Assembly (NCBI GenBank): GCA_000349905.1
Contig: KB722751.1
Location: 144,405-208,404, forward strand
Reading direction: 5' to 3'
Length of the DNA: 64,000 nucleotides
Origin: Volvariella volvacea V23
Taxonomy: Eukaryota > Basidiomycota > Agaricomycetes > Agaricales > Pluteaceae
Part shown: in pieces, positions 11,927 to 23,879 of the stretch
Layout: every line of letters starts with the position of its first letter
How positions within the stretch are numbered: the first letter of the stretch is position 1
Notes under the pieces: generated by a model
Told to the model about the DNA's origin: nothing
The model's input: the letters and a program-made list of their open reading frames with translations, nothing else
The model's database searches: none
Made by a program: the position numbers and the translations under genes

Positions 11927-12307
11927 TGACGATGCATAGTTCGGGAGGGAGTTTGATTTTTCAATTCTGGTTTGCACTCATTGCTCCGCTGAAGGCATTC
12001 ATTAAATCAGCTTCATTAACACCACACAGCCCCCATCCCCCCTCACCTACAAGCATATTCATGTGTTACCATTCGCCTATCTTGACTTGTGCTATCGACA
12101 ACTTGAACTCAATCCTTGATAATCTTTATGTAATACTAGGAAATCAGATAATGTAGAACCCAAATGTTCGGATGGTCATGGATATAAACGAGTCTGAAGA
12201 CCAGATAGGGGATCGATCAATTTGCTCCATTCGCCATCACTACCTTCCACTACGACACGCAAGAGGATCGACCAGGTGTCAGACAGCTCGCCTGCCCAGA
12301 GACTAGG
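11927..12307. other. Intergenic: CRM1 3' flank and TMA20 5' flank
   Basis: I see no gene in these 381 nt. The sequence is AT-rich with C-rich patches and no repeat or RNA structure that I could recognise. It presumably holds the CRM1 poly(A) site and the TMA20 promoter. Confidence 0.4.
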
Positions 12308-13266
12308 ATGTTCAAAAAGTACGTACAAGAAACCTGGGGAAATAAACATTGAGCGACGGCAACTTGATTAAAATCTGAACCTGGCCATTGCTCATGCTGT
12401 TTTGATGATTTCCAGGTTCCAGCCGTCGAGCGACATTGCGGGGCAAACCCCTGTGAAATCATCAGTGCAAAGATCCATCCGAAGTGCCCTGCTGCAGCAA
12501 TGGAAAATCGAGCCTGAGACGTTGGAGGCGTTGTGGCCCAAGAAGGAGTCAATTGTCCATGTCAAATGGTAAGTCCGCCCCCCTCGTCCCGGCCCATCTT
12601 CCGAGTCGCTGCACGACTTTTCTTACATGGCCCGAGGGTTTGGCTGGGTGTTCATCTCCGCTGGTTCATGCGTCCCTGAATACAATGCAGCAGAGACCAT
12701 CTTTCGATATACACTCTCCACGGCGAACCGTTGCTGTTTCAATCGTTTGATGGACCCCTCCTCCCGACTCTTCGAGTTCTCCACAAATGTCAGTCCTTTA
12801 TCTCTGTTCAATCTACCCGGGGCATCTTGCTTGTCTTTTAAGTTTACATGCACAAGAGCCCACACGATACACGATGAAATAACGCGCGGGCTAAACCTCC
12901 ATTCCATCAACCCTTTTCCTTTGAACCCAATGTGCCCTAAGCTGACGAGAGCTTGGCTGGGATTTTCCCACAGATCCATTCATCTTGCCAAAGGTCCAGG
13001 TGGATCGCGGGGCAATTCGATTCCTGCTCGGTGGGGCGGCCATGATGTGCCCTGGGCTAACCTCCGCGGGTGGACATCTACCTCCTCCCGAAGAAGCACT
13101 GCCAGCAGGCACCCCGGTGGCGATCTTTGCTGAAGGGAAAGAGCACCCAGTGGGGGTTGGGATCACCAAACTGGGCACGGAGGAGATTCGACAGGTGAAC
13201 AAGGGTGTGGGTGTGGAGACTACGACTTATTTAGGAGATGACTTGTGGGCGGTTAAGGCGCTGTGA
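12308..13266 (+). CDS. TMA20: Translation machinery-associated protein 20 (MCT-1 family, PUA domain)
   Basis: Exons 12308-12318, 12416-12568, 12691-12788 and 12974-13266 sum to 555 nt (184 aa), all GT-AG. The first exon is only 11 nt (MFKK). The product aligns along its length with human MCTS1 from memory: MFKKF start, VLHKYPFILP, VDRGAIRF, GAAMMCPGLTSAGG (PUA domain) and QVNKGVGVE. TMA20/MCT-1 pairs with TMA22/DENR and binds the 40S subunit for re-initiation and recycling. The length is typical. The second exon also holds conserved KKESIVHVK. Confidence 0.93.
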
Positions 13267-13506
13267 GAACAGAGAGGGATGTACATGCCCAGCTGGGGAT
13301 GGCAGAAGGGTCGTGGATGTGTCTTATCGTTTACCCCGATGACTTGGGTGCAAGCAATTAGAGGATGTACATTTAGAGCTTATCGAGGCTACTCTGACTC
13401 GGGAGCAATCATGGGATCGCTGGAACGTGTCCCGTTAGACGCGCGATGCACGAACCAGCTCGCCGGTGGGCTGTTGGTCCTGGCCCCTTCTTCCGCTTCG
13501 GTTTCC

Positions 13507-14557
13507 ATGTCCCTTGCATCCGAATTCACACCGGTCACATCCAAGAAGAAACGGCGCAACAAAAATGCTGTCAGTCACTCGCGCAGCCATGCCCATCTCC
13601 TCGACTCTACCCGGCATCAGATGCAAACAGAGGAAGGCCCCTGGCGAGCTCAGTCTCTGAGTCTGTATCTACTTTTGTCCATCGTGCTGTACCCTTCCTC
13701 CGTATTAAACCCGTCCCTAACCTCATGGACCATCTGTCGTATTTCTATCCGTCTTTATCTAGAACTCGTAGAGCTTGCTGTTAGAACCGCACTATCCATA
13801 CCAACCAATCAGCTTCAAGTCCTATGCCTGGGGCTCGGTAGTCCCTCGTCCTCGCCAGTCGCTCGTGTGCAGTTGGCCTTCCTCGTAGAGCTGTGTGACC
13901 ATCTCGGTATTGTACGTGAGTTCCCAGCATTCGCCGGCGTGATGCCATCCGTTGTCTGTCTCAACATCAGCGATGGACTTGGTGTGGATCAGGCAGGTGG
14001 GAGTATCTGGTACGACAGAGGGGTGCAGCACATCACTGTCATCTGCCCATCCCTCGTCTGTATCATTGCTCCGCACCGCCTGCTTCCCCGCCCTCCTTTT
14101 CGGACTTAGGACCGCGACAGTGTCACATTATATGATCCAGTTTTCACGGCCGAAGACACAGACTTATTGGGTGCGCTCAGAATGCGGCCGTTGACAGAAA
14201 ATAGAGCGAGTGTTGCATTTTTAACCGCTTGCCGCTGTGGACTGATTGACTCGTTCTTTTCTTGTATTCCGCTGATCTCAATGATTGTGCGACAAACCCC
14301 GATAATTTTTTGCGCCGATGTGGTCCACAACTTAGGATGCAAGGCATACCATTGCCTTTCCGACTATCTGTTTCATGCCGCACTGCGATCTCGAGCTGTA
14401 CGAAAATCTGCTCGGGACTAACTGGACAAGGACGTATCTACCAAATATCTTGCTCATATCGAATCGCTTCTCAGACTACGTGGACAGGTGCGTTATCTTA
14501 TCTGTGACTCACAGATTCTACGCGCTTCTATGTGGACACGAACACTACGTCAGATAG
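13507..14557 (+). CDS. SRR1-like domain protein (BER1 family)
   Basis: The N-terminus is basic (TSKKKRRNKN). Exon 1 is 13507-13660 and exon 2 is 13763-13911, with LQVLCLGLGSPSSS, the SRR1-domain signature. Exon 3 starts at 14110 (DSVTLYDPVFTAEDTDLLG), and a last exon from about 14340 carries CFMPHCDLELYENLLGTNW and ILLISNRFSDYVD. The exon 3 donor near 14217 is uncertain, with only a weak GTTGCA-type site in phase. All plausible endings converge on TAG 14555-14557. SRR1 proteins include Arabidopsis SRR1 and yeast BER1, linked to heme-related and microtubule phenotypes; the biochemical role is unclear. A longer open frame (13279-14109) reads through the introns and is not the protein. Confidence 0.78.
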
Positions 14558-14891
14558 ACGTACACACACACGGCGCCACGCTGCTACCTAGAGACTAGAG
14601 TCATTCATGACCCGCCGAAGCGATGGTCCTGTGACTCGCCCCTAATGAGCGTGGGTGGGTGGATACCTGTAGCTGTGGCCATGCAAGGGGGTTCTGTGGG
14701 GTAAATGTCCATCACCAAGACACATCACTACGCATAAGACCCGACCCCCGCGCTTCATTGGCCCCCGACTTTCCCAGAACGGAAAGCAAATCGCCTAGGT
14801 GATGTGGCGCCCCTCCATTGCTGGCGGGTATGCTCCTTCGCCCGCTTACCAACGCCCGGCGTGATGCGCGTCATGTGTTCAATCCTCCACC
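14558..14891. other. Intergenic between the SRR1-like gene and a hypothetical gene
   Basis: No gene is seen in these 334 nt. The segment just before 14892 is GC-rich and ends in a strong translation-start context (CCACCATGG). Confidence 0.4.
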
Positions 14892-15606
14892 ATGGATGAT
14901 TTTGTTTCCGGCTCGTCTGCTCGTGCTGATATCTCGCCCAATTGTTTAGCAACCCGGCGCACAAGCTCAGAGTCAGGGCCCCTCACCTCCTGCAGCTAGG
15001 TAAGGCGCTTCCGCATTCTCACCCTGTTCACACCCTTCCAATACCGCATGCTTCCCTCGTCTACGACCCTCGGTGGCGACTTGAATGGTTGAACAAAAGA
15101 CACCAACCTGATATCACAGGACTCCACCCTTCCGCTTTCCGTATGATACGAACCGCAGCGGATTTACCTCGCCTTTGGACTGACACATCTCCCTTTTATT
15201 TTCCCCTCTATACATTCCAGCCCCTTTTCTGGTATCCACAGACTTGCCTTTGCCCAACCAATGGCCAAATGCGTTCAACAACTCCTCGATTCAGTACCTC
15301 CCTCCAATCTTCAAGCCTTCGGGAATGGATGCGGAATTTGTGGCAACAAGCGCATCAGCCCATGCGGCGTCGGGGACGAAGGCTCGGGCCACGGCGGCTG
15401 CCAACACCAAGCCTAACAAGGTCGAGCCTGCCAACCTGAAGGATAACGATAACACGAATTCAATAGGTTGCACTGCGGCCATGGTGAATAATCCTTCCGA
15501 TTGGGCCGCAGTGCTGTTCAGCAGCCCTGTTGTTCCGGAAGGTGACAGAACCCAGGATGACGGTGATGGCAATGGGGGTACTGCCACTACAGTCACTTCA
15601 ACTTAA
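14892..15606 (+). CDS. Hypothetical protein, 145 aa
   Basis: I do not recognise this protein. The model joins 14892-14914, 14950-14999 and 15242-15606 (438 nt, in frame). It starts MDDFVSGSNPAHK from an ATG in ideal context. It then reads LPLPNQWPNAFNNSS and an Ala/Thr/Lys-rich low-complexity tail ending TATTVTST. The first intron would be only 35 nt (14915-14949), with a weak GTCTGC donor but a good CTGAT branch site and TTTAG acceptor. The second is 242 nt with a canonical GTAAGG donor. Without the short intron the first frame hits TAG right at the next donor. The last exon (15244-15606) is the best supported part. Confidence 0.42.
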
Positions 15607-16047
15607 ACTTGAAAGGTTCAGTTTCATAGAAGTGTGACGTGTTGTACATAGTACAGGTAACGAAGCTTGCTTCACACACGGCGTATGCGATACGATTACG
15701 GCATGATACAAATTACATCACGGAAGATATCACAATGTCCTTGGCTTTCGCATGAGATTGTATTCAAGTCTATTGATTGCACCACGCACGTAATAGAAAC
15801 GGTATCCCATCCCGGGGCGTATCGGGACGTGAAGGGCCACGTCGGGTGAATTCCTGACGAAATGGAGCGACATCCATTGCGAAGTCCAACCATAAGATTC
15901 ATAGTTGTGGATATATACACTGTATTGAGTCAAACTATTGTTGCAGACAGTGGTAGCGACGGGAGACATGTGGGGTAAAAAAAAAAAAAGGCGCACGTGA
16001 CCAAAGCACAAGGAGGCGAAAGAGAGGAGCAATTATACTGGTACCAA
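15607..16047. other. Intergenic spacer with an A13 tract
   Basis: No convincing gene is present. The spacer contains a 13-base A run starting near 15977, followed by GCGCACGTGACC with an E-box (15994-15999). It separates two genes ending toward each other (15606 on plus, 16048 on minus), so it is mostly 3' flank. Confidence 0.4.
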
Positions 16048-17067
16048 CTAGCAATCATCATATGAATTATACGTCTGGTGATGATGTACGGGGAACGGCA
16101 GGGGGTCGAGGTCAAACGGGGGATAGGGGGGATCTGCCTTATTGCCAAAGACGTGAGGTGAAGTGTGCCTCAGACGACTCTGTCGTAAAGGATTCGTGTC
16201 TACGGGTGGAGAACCGGAGCTTGTATGACTGGTTGAGGGTGTTGTAAGAGAGTCAGATTCGTCATCCGAAGTGTCCTCTATAGCTTCGGGGACGGGGAGT
16301 TCCTCTAAGTGATCAAGATTGTGGTAAGGTAGAGGCTGGTCAAGCGGGGACGAGAACGAAGAGGGTGAGCCAAAAGAAGGGTCGAACGCATATGGAGAGA
16401 CAGAGTGATAAACGGGATATGAAACAGCATATGATACAGAGATGTGCTGAGGATAATACGAGGGCTGGTTGGGGAGATCATCTGAAGAGGACATAGGGGA
16501 GCCAATGGGACTCAGCATTTCATCTTCTTCGGGGAGTGTGGTTGCTGAGGGCTCCTGCTCTGCGCTGAACTCATCGTCGTCGTCATCACCCAGACTTTCT
16601 AGCAAGGAATCTAGCCACTCGGCTTCGGAGTTGAATGATTCAGTATTACGATTGTTGACAAATCTGCCGGCGTCAGGGAACATAAATGAGTCCGAGCTAG
16701 GGTCATAGGAGGTGATTTCGACGTCCGGCTCGTCGTCGTCATCTTCAAGATCGTCAGAGTAGGGTCTCGAACAAGCAGGTAGATCTGTTGTGGAAGTGCT
16801 GGCAGACAAAGGAGACGGTTGAAGAATGGAGTTTTTGAGGAGCACCCAACGATGCAGACTGTCCCTGCTGCCAGTGGACGAGTGCATCTTGGAGCGTGCC
16901 AAGGAGTATAAGGAGGATGTCTCAAGCGACATGCTGTAAGCTAAGGCTGGAATGGTGCTGGTGAAGTCAGGTATTATCTGTAGGTGTGGTACCGATGTGT
17001 GATGCTGGTACAGGAATATGGCTTGGTTGGGGGCAGCGATGGGGGAGTCTAAGAAAAAGGCGGGCAT
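16048..17067 (-). CDS. Acidic, Ser/Pro/Tyr-rich hypothetical protein
   Basis: A single long open frame of about 339 codons runs from ATG 17067 to the stop at 16048. I do not recognise the family. Visible features are acidic clusters (LEDDDDEPDVE, LGDDDDDEF), a Tyr/Ser/Pro-rich middle (YYPQHISVSYAVSYPVYHS) and a Ser/Thr/Pro-rich tail. No signal peptide or domain is evident, and most of it looks disordered. The frame stays open upstream of the ATG without another ATG, so an extra 5' exon is possible. A TATATAAG-like box lies about 320 nt upstream on the same strand. Confidence 0.6.
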   Translation of the reverse strand: MPAFFLDSPIAAPNQAIFLYQHHTSVPHLQIIPDFTSTIPALAYSMSLETSSLYSLARSKMHSSTGSRDSLHRWVLLKNSILQPSPLSASTSTTDLPACSRPYSDDLEDDDDEPDVEITSYDPSSDSFMFPDAGRFVNNRNTESFNSEAEWLDSLLESLGDDDDDEFSAEQEPSATTLPEEDEMLSPIGSPMSSSDDLPNQPSYYPQHISVSYAVSYPVYHSVSPYAFDPSFGSPSSFSSPLDQPLPYHNLDHLEELPVPEAIEDTSDDESDSLTTPSTSHTSSGSPPVDTNPLRQSRLRHTSPHVFGNKADPPYPPFDLDPLPFPVHHHQTYNSYDDC

Positions 17068-17679
17068 GAGCTTTGTGCGGGCGTGGCACACGATGTATGC
17101 GGGTACATACGTGGAGAAGCTACAAAGGATGCTGGTTATGAAGCGGTGTGGGTGAAGTGTATGCGGTAAACGATTTCGGGTTCGAATAATAAAGAGCCGT
17201 TCTTGGAGGTCCGGGCAAGTTTATTAACCATTCTCGTGGAGGCAACGCCAGAGCGTCGAGGGGAGACTTGGCGAGGCAAGAAGCAAAGGGTGGGACGGGG
17301 ACGACGACGCGGACAGGGGGCTCAGAGAGACATGGCGGTGGTGGTGTGGTGGGGGATAAGCGATTGGAGAAACAAAGGAGAGGATTGCTTATATACCGGC
17401 ACTGACTCGTACACAAACAGGCCGGCTCAATTCGCGCCTGTTTTCGCACGAACCACGCCGATCAACTGCCCCCAGTTCGGAGTCCTGTCCGACCACGGAA
17501 ATGGGACGATAACACGCCATACTCGTATCATCCAAACCGCTCAATTTCTCTCCGCCCCGGCCTTCAATTCTCCTCCCATCACTCCCGCTACCCTTGAAAA
17601 TGATGTGAAAATTGTCCTCCATGAAACACATTAGACATCTACACTATGTACCTACGCCAGCCCATCACACCACAACGCG
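17068..17679. other. Spacer between CDC27 and the acidic hypothetical gene
   Basis: These 612 nt hold the promoter and probably the 5' UTR of the minus-strand hypothetical gene, including the TATA-like box. A 143-codon plus-strand open frame (17203-17634) has Arg/Gly-rich, non-protein-like composition and is not called. Confidence 0.4.
17388..17395 (-). promoter_or_regulatory. Possible TATA box upstream of the 16048-17067 gene
   Basis: Read on the minus strand the sequence is TATATAAG, about 320 nt upstream of the ATG at 17067 and within the spacer behind CDC27. Most other promoters here show no TATA box. Function is inferred from sequence and position only. Confidence 0.35.
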
Positions 17680-20600
17680 TCATCCTTCGTCCATCTTATC
17701 GTCACCCAGCTCATCCTTCACCGTCTCCAGCAGCTTTTTCATCTTGTTCAGGCTCTTCGGCGAGATGTCCCTGGCTACTGCCAGCATCTGCGCCGACTTC
17801 ACCTCATCCCCTATTAGTCGATACACTCTTGCCAGTTGGAATACAACATTGGATTCCTCTGGGGACGTATTGCGCAGATGCTCCAAGTCCCTTACTGCCG
17901 ACTGTAGATACCACGAGAAAAAAAGTTTAAACTCTTTTCCTACAATGGCAATTGAGAAGACTCCGTGATCGTGTGTACTTACTTCGTATTTCCGCATCGA
18001 GACAAGGATCTTGGCCCTGCGATAACGAACCAACGCATTCTCAGGCGCAATTTGGACTGCCTGATTGAACAGCTTAAGGGCACTATCTCGATCCCCCCGT
18101 CGCTCAATAGCCTGTAAGATTGTTCCACGGTTCCGTCAATCTTGTCATATCCAGACACACACACCCAATCTGACTCCACTTACCATGCCCACGCACCCAA
18201 GCAGAACTGCGTTATTAGGGTGTATCTCAACAGCTTTGCGATAATGATACTCCGCGAGGCGTATTTTACTCATTCTCAGATAGCAGGTTCCCAGACCATA
18301 CCTGAGTCATCACGTACAAACGGCAGGAGATAAGCATACCCATTGATGACCCCGAAAAGAGAATCTCATACCAAGCATTGTAGTGGCGAGGATCTGCACG
18401 TAAAGCCGATTGAAAGAATCCAATCGCCTTATCCAGGTCCTCGTCTATTGATTCATGCCCGCTGAGTGTATACGCGTAGGCACACGAGGGCTCCAATTGT
18501 GCCGCGCGCCGGAAGCATGTCAATGCTTGTGACCGCTCTTTTTGCAGTGAAAACAAGTTTCCGACAGCAATCCACGCCTGAGAGGACCGTGAATTGATGT
18601 TCATTAACTCCTGAGCCAAGAACGATAGGTCGATAGTGCGTTGAAGGTGCCACAACAGGGTTGAGTACACCTCCATATCCCAGAGGCGATGCGGCTCTAA
18701 ATCTCGCACGGTTCTGAAGGCACGTTCAGCCTATCGAATGGTAGATAAACAATTTTCTCAAACTAAGGTTTCGGAAGATAAGGACGATACGTACAGAAGC
18801 ATAATCCAATTTTTCATAATGAGCTCGCCCCACCATCGCCAGTACCCAGGGTGAGCGTTGATGGACATGAGGCAGTTGCTCCAGCTCGTCGAGACACTTC
18901 TGGCAATCGTACATTGCTAGTGCTCTCGTTGCGCTGGCAAATCGTCGTATTAGATTATAAATATAGTGATCCGCTAACTCTGATTCATATTCTTCCTGTG
19001 CAGCGAGCTCGTGTGCCGAAGTCAACTGTCCAGTTGGCGAGCCATCAGAATGGGAAGACTGTCCAACGGGAGGTGGCGAGGGGGAATGCGCCAATTCATT
19101 CGCTATCAGCACCTCGTCTTCTATCTCTGATTCTATAGATCGTGAGCGTGACTTCGGGGGCTGACGTCTTCTTTCGCGTGGTGGGTGGGGCTTCAACGAG
19201 ATTCAGGAAACCCATCAGCTTGACGTTAATGACGATATCAGTAGCTTACTGGTTTGGGTGCGGCTGTTTTGGCCGTCGTCGCACCCAATAATCGAGTGCT
19301 CCGTCTGGTGATTAGATTGGTAGTAGTTGTTGCCGCGGAAGCAGCAGGGCCAGCAGCCTGAGTCGATTTCGATGATACGCCAGTTTTGGCTGCATTTGTG
19401 GGCTGAGAACGACGACCGGGGGATGAGAAGATGTTAGCAAATATTAAGGCCGGGCGGGCGCGTGCCTTTTTCAAAGGTTCGTCCAAGATGAACTTTGGGG
19501 GCTTAGGCAACTTTGTCGCCTCCATCTGCCGCGTCGTTGACCGCAGTTTCTTGTGTGCTGGTCCAGCTTCATCTGCTGAGGATAGGGGTCGAGGGATCAA
19601 AGTTTGTGTGTTAGCTGGGGCAACCACATGCGCACGATGTGGTCGGTGGTGTTGAAATGAATTGTCGGGTAGTGGGGAGTCGTTACCAAAGCTTGGGTGA
19701 GGTCACAACTCATCAGCTATTGTACCTTATTGCAAATGAGCCAACCTACAGGGAGTCCCGTGGTCCGGGGGGTGGAGCCATGCGGAGTGCCTTTGGGGGC
19801 GGCGGTTCTGCTTTCCATTGTCGAAATAGATTTCCTGAACCACCATTATCAGGTGTGAAGAGGCCAGCTCCAGATGCTATTGGTTTGATATGCGGTTCGC
19901 TTGCGGTTGATCGTCTGACTGGGAGAGGTTGTGGGGGAAATATCTCATCAATCTCGGGGAATGAGCCTGAATGAGTTATTAGGATTCATATTGACAAAAG
20001 CCGCGCAGCTACATACCAACAGCACAAAGCCCTTCAAATGCTTCCCACAGGTGGGGATTCAGCGCCAGAGCTTGCTGGAAACTCGCAGAGGCCTTTTCTG
20101 GGAGATTGCCTTTCAGCGCCATGTTCCCTGACCTGCAGTGCATGGCTGCGGCTTCCGAGAACGGCTGAGAGACCCGGCTGCTTGTGGAATCTGCATGATC
20201 ACGCAGTCATAATGAACAAACCGTTTAAGGAAACAAGGAAGGATGTGTGCTTACTTGAACGTAGATATGAAGGATTACTTAGTGCTGCATCCAGGGCCTC
20301 CCGCGCCTCCCGATATCGACCCAATGCGTTACAACACTTTGCCTTGATCTCTAGACACCCTGCACATCGCTGGTCTTGTGGGATATTGACCAGACACAGG
20401 GCAGAATAGGTCTGACCCTCCCGGAGTAAAGCAGTGGCATATAAATGCCGTGAATCGTGATTATTCCGGTCCATAGCAAAGTATCTCTCTGCATGAAAGA
20501 CAGCGGACTTGGTCAGATCCGAGTCCAGGCATGACCACACGAGTGACTGGAATTTTTGCGATAGATAGGGAAAGAAAGACGGCAGAGGCTCTGTTTGCAT
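17680..20600 (-). CDS. CDC27: Anaphase-promoting complex TPR subunit CDC27/APC3
   Basis: It starts at ATG 20600 (MQTEPLPSF) and stops at 17680-17682. N-terminal TPR repeats (FAMDRNNHDSRHLYATALL, ALGRYREAREALDAAL) are followed by a long basic, low-complexity linker near 19.2-19.6 kb (LITRRSTRLLGATTAK). A C-terminal TPR array then contains the characteristic Cdc27 block MEVYSTLLWHLQ, AWIAVGNLFSLQKERSQAL, AYAYTLSGHE and ADPRHYNAWY. Cdc27/Nuc2 forms part of the TPR arch of the APC/C that binds Cdc20/Cdh1 and drives exit from mitosis. Several introns are present. The linker length is normal for fungal Cdc27. Confidence 0.9.
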
Positions 20601-20920
20601 GGTCGGGTTGTGGCCGATGGACTTTCGGTCATAAAGTGCAGCTGGGGAACGACGCAGCGGGAGGAAGTCGCAGTTCTGGGCAGCACAGCGTATTCCGTCG
20701 GGTTGTTGGACGCGCTCGCGATTGGTGGCCAGGGCGAAAAGGAGAGCGAGAAACAGAGGTCCAGGATCGAGTCCGAGTCCAAATGACCTTGTTGATTCTC
20801 GCTCTTCGGTCACGTGACTTTTAATGAACTGACGCGTCATCGAATCTCGCGCATTGTACAGAGTTGCCCTCTAGACTACATGGTGCATAGGAGTACGGAT
20901 ACACGACACCCCATACATCT
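20601..20920. promoter_or_regulatory. CDC27 upstream region with a GTCACGTGAC palindrome
   Basis: These 320 nt lie between the CCT1 stop (20921) and the CDC27 start (20600), both on the minus strand. A 10-base perfect palindrome, GTCACGTGAC, sits at 20809-20818. It matches the extended Cbf1/bHLH E-box. Nothing else was recognised. Confidence 0.45.
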
Positions 20921-22989
20921 CTAGTGGCCATGTCCATCCCGCTCTTCTTTTTGTTCTGTTCCGTATCAGACAAACCAGCCGAGCTGGCAAGGTGGAAATG
21001 GACTAACCTGGTACACAATGGATTGCATCGTCAATGCGCAACAACGATACAGCGGCTTCGTATGCTGACTTGAGACTCTTGACCTTGCTCATCGTGGGCT
21101 CCAGTACTCCTGCAGTCACATTGTCCCTGACCTCTCCGTTCAATAGATCCAACCCATAGCGTAGCAGCGCCTTCTTGGGGTCACCAGCAGGTGCGTTTTG
21201 GGCTGCATTGTGGTAAGCCCTTAGTTTGGCAACTAGTTCTGTCGAGTCCTTGGCGGCATTCACGGCCAACTGCTTGGGGATGGATAGTAGAGCGCTGGCA
21301 AACTCTGCAATTGCCAGTTGTTCCCTCGATCCCTAGAATACCCTGGTTAAGCCAAGTGCTTGCGATGGCCCTGCAAGGGTACTCACCAATGTTGTCGCAA
21401 AGTTTTCAAGGTAAATACTTAAGGCAGATTCAACTGCCCCGCCGCCGGGTACAACTGCCCCGCTCTCCAGCGTTCGTTTAATCACTGATAGGGTATCATG
21501 CAAGGCACGCTCCATCTCATCCAGCATGTAGTCGTTGGCACCGCGTAGCACGATGCTGGCAGAGTTAACAACCTTGGTCCCCTTGATCAGGATGAGCTCG
21601 TCATCAGATATGCGTTCCTGCACGACCTCCTCCGCGGACCCCAGGTAGCTCGTCTCGAATGTCTCTTCACCCTCCAAGTTTGCCAAGCTCGAAACCAATG
21701 TCCCACCAGTTGCTTTTGCGATGCGTCGCAGGTCCTCTTTTCTACACCGCCGAACTGCCATTGCACCCGCCTCGACAAACTCTTTGAGGCACATGTCATC
21801 AATTCCTTTCGTCGTTAAGACGACATTCGCGCCGGCTGCAAGAATCTTGCGAATTTTAGACAATGTTATCTCTGCTTCCCTGTGAGCGTATGGTCCTGAG
21901 TCAGTACATGCTTTGTGGCCAGTACCACGCCGGGCTCACTGTTTCCGAATATCTTCTAGTTGACTAGGATCGTCCACTAGAATCTGAACACCCAACTGCA
22001 TACGCGTTTTCTGTAAATTGATATCTAGACACGCAATCTTAGCGTTTGTTATACGCTTCTTCATAGCTACAGAAGATTAGCCATATGCACGCATCACTGG
22101 GTCCAGAGCATGACGCACCTTGACTGGCAACTGTGCAGTTCAATGCATAACCTTGAACGAACAGTGATTCACGCGCACTACGGCCATGAGCTTTAAGAAC
22201 GTTCACAGCCTTGACAGGGTACTTGATGTCACCCCTCATATTAATCGTCCGCACGGCCAGCATCGCGTCCACAGCCATGGGTGCGAACAAGTCCTCATCA
22301 CTAATTTTCACCATCATAAACAAATCAAGCCTGCAAGAGGAACCTCCGATCAATACTCACTTGCCAATGACCTTACTTGCCATTGTAGTTTTCGCGACGT
22401 TGATCAAAGCTTCTCTTCCCAAAGCATCCACTTTAATGCTCAGTTGATCCTGCATAAACTTCACAGCCTCCTTGCATGCCAATCTATACCCAGTAATTAT
22501 TGTCGTCGGGTGGATCTTGGCCTTGACCAATTCGTTCGCTCTCCTCAACAACTCTGCTGCAATAATAACCACCGATGTCGTTCCATCTCCGACTTCTTTA
22601 TCCTGCTTCTGGGCCAGATCTACAAAAATGCGACCAGCAGGGTGTTCGACGGATAACAGTGATAAGATTGTTGCGCCATCGTTAGTGATTGTCACCTCCT
22701 AAAGTGCAGCACGGGAATCCCCCGTAAGAGTGAGCATCGTCCTAACCCCAGAACCAAAAAAAGGAAGGCACACCCCAATGTTGTCCACCATCATCTTGTC
22801 GAGTCCCATGGGCCCCAGAGAGCTTTTGACAATGTTCGAAATGGTTTGGGCAGCAATCACTACGTTCATCATAATCAGTACTGCATTGGCCTAACGTGCG
22901 ATTCAAGTACCATTTTGATCGCGGATCTCTTGTCCAGAGACACGGTCACCACCAAGAAAGGCACCTGCACGGGGATCGCGTTGGAACAT
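20921..22989 (-). CDS. CCT1: T-complex chaperonin subunit alpha (CCT1/TCP1)
   Basis: It starts [20 protein letters not shown] at ATG 22989. Conserved chaperonin motifs follow: [61 protein letters not shown]. The late block reads [24 protein letters not shown], and after the last intron the protein ends RDGHGH at 20921. The alpha-subunit assignment rests on the [16 protein letters not shown] lead, [11 protein letters not shown] and the short His-rich tail. The first intron uses the second of two nearby AG acceptors to keep QNVIAAQT. CCT folds actin and tubulin in the cytosol. Confidence 0.92.
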
Positions 22990-23879
22990 TTTTAAATGAG
23001 TGAAGGATGAGAGACGCGGCCTTGATGAGCTCAATCAGGATCAGGCTCAACACGTTTACGCATGTTTTGCCCATGCCCCAAACTGGCACCGTCCTGCCCG
23101 ACTCTCTCAATCTACGCACCGTGTCTTATTTTGTTCATTCGCGAGGAAGATAAATACATGAAAGAGTTCATAAGGACAATGAACGAAAAAGTAAAGCCTT
23201 CACCCAGCGACAACTATCACAAGCCCTCATGACATTTCGACGTTGGATTGAATTCAGAAAGAGAAAAGCTACGACAACTTGGAGGAGAGCGAACAAAGAA
23301 AAAAAAAAGGGACAACAGAAAAAAGTGGGCTATCTAGGTAAAGAGGAGGGTATGTGTGAGCCTAGTCAAAGGAACCATACCCTGATTACGAAGGAACCGA
23401 GATAGGGAGGAGATATAGACCGGGGGAAATGGAAGAAGGGTAAATGGTATGTGCAGGTATAAAACCCAAGGCGTATTATGGAGAGTAATGGACGGGAGAG
23501 AGAAAGGGTGGAATTGGTCTGGCGACCGAGTGTCCTGTGCAGATATATCGAAACAAATCTGGGAGAGATAAGGTGTACACTGCGCATTGTCTGTATGAAT
23601 GTACTTATAATTATTCAACATTGCGATGCAAAATTCTGTGGTGGGTAGATGATGGCAGGATACCTTGTGCTGTATGAGATTTTCTGTTATATTGCTTGCG
23701 TTTGGAGATGAAAGACATTGGAGATTCCTTCTTCGCATGGATGATGGAGGCAGAGACGACATAGAGAATGGGTCGAGGGCATAGGTTACTAAGAGGGCGG
23801 GACGATTGATCGTGCGGGGCAGTGAGACATAATCCTCGCGTTGACGGGAGGTATTAGCATACGCAAACGGTGCTTGCCC
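22990..23879. other. Spacer: CCT1 promoter and CDC25 3' flank
   Basis: These 890 nt contain no convincing gene. Overlapping minus-strand open frames at 23334-23762 are Leu/Pro/Ser-rich and look like the pyrimidine-rich promoter and leader of CCT1 read as protein. A purine-rich tract with a long A run lies near 23290-23325, which is pyrimidine-rich on the CCT1 sense strand, a common feature of fungal promoters. Confidence 0.4.

Noticed and set aside
13279..14109. 276-codon plus-strand open frame
   Set aside because: It reads through two introns of the SRR1-like gene; only the 13507-13660 and 13763-13911 parts are coding.
15976..15990. A13 tract as a retroposon tail
   Set aside because: No upstream processed gene and no target-site duplication; simple homopolymer.
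17203..17634. 143-codon plus-strand open frame
   Set aside because: Arg/Gly-rich start and no family resemblance; lies over the promoter of the neighbouring minus-strand gene.
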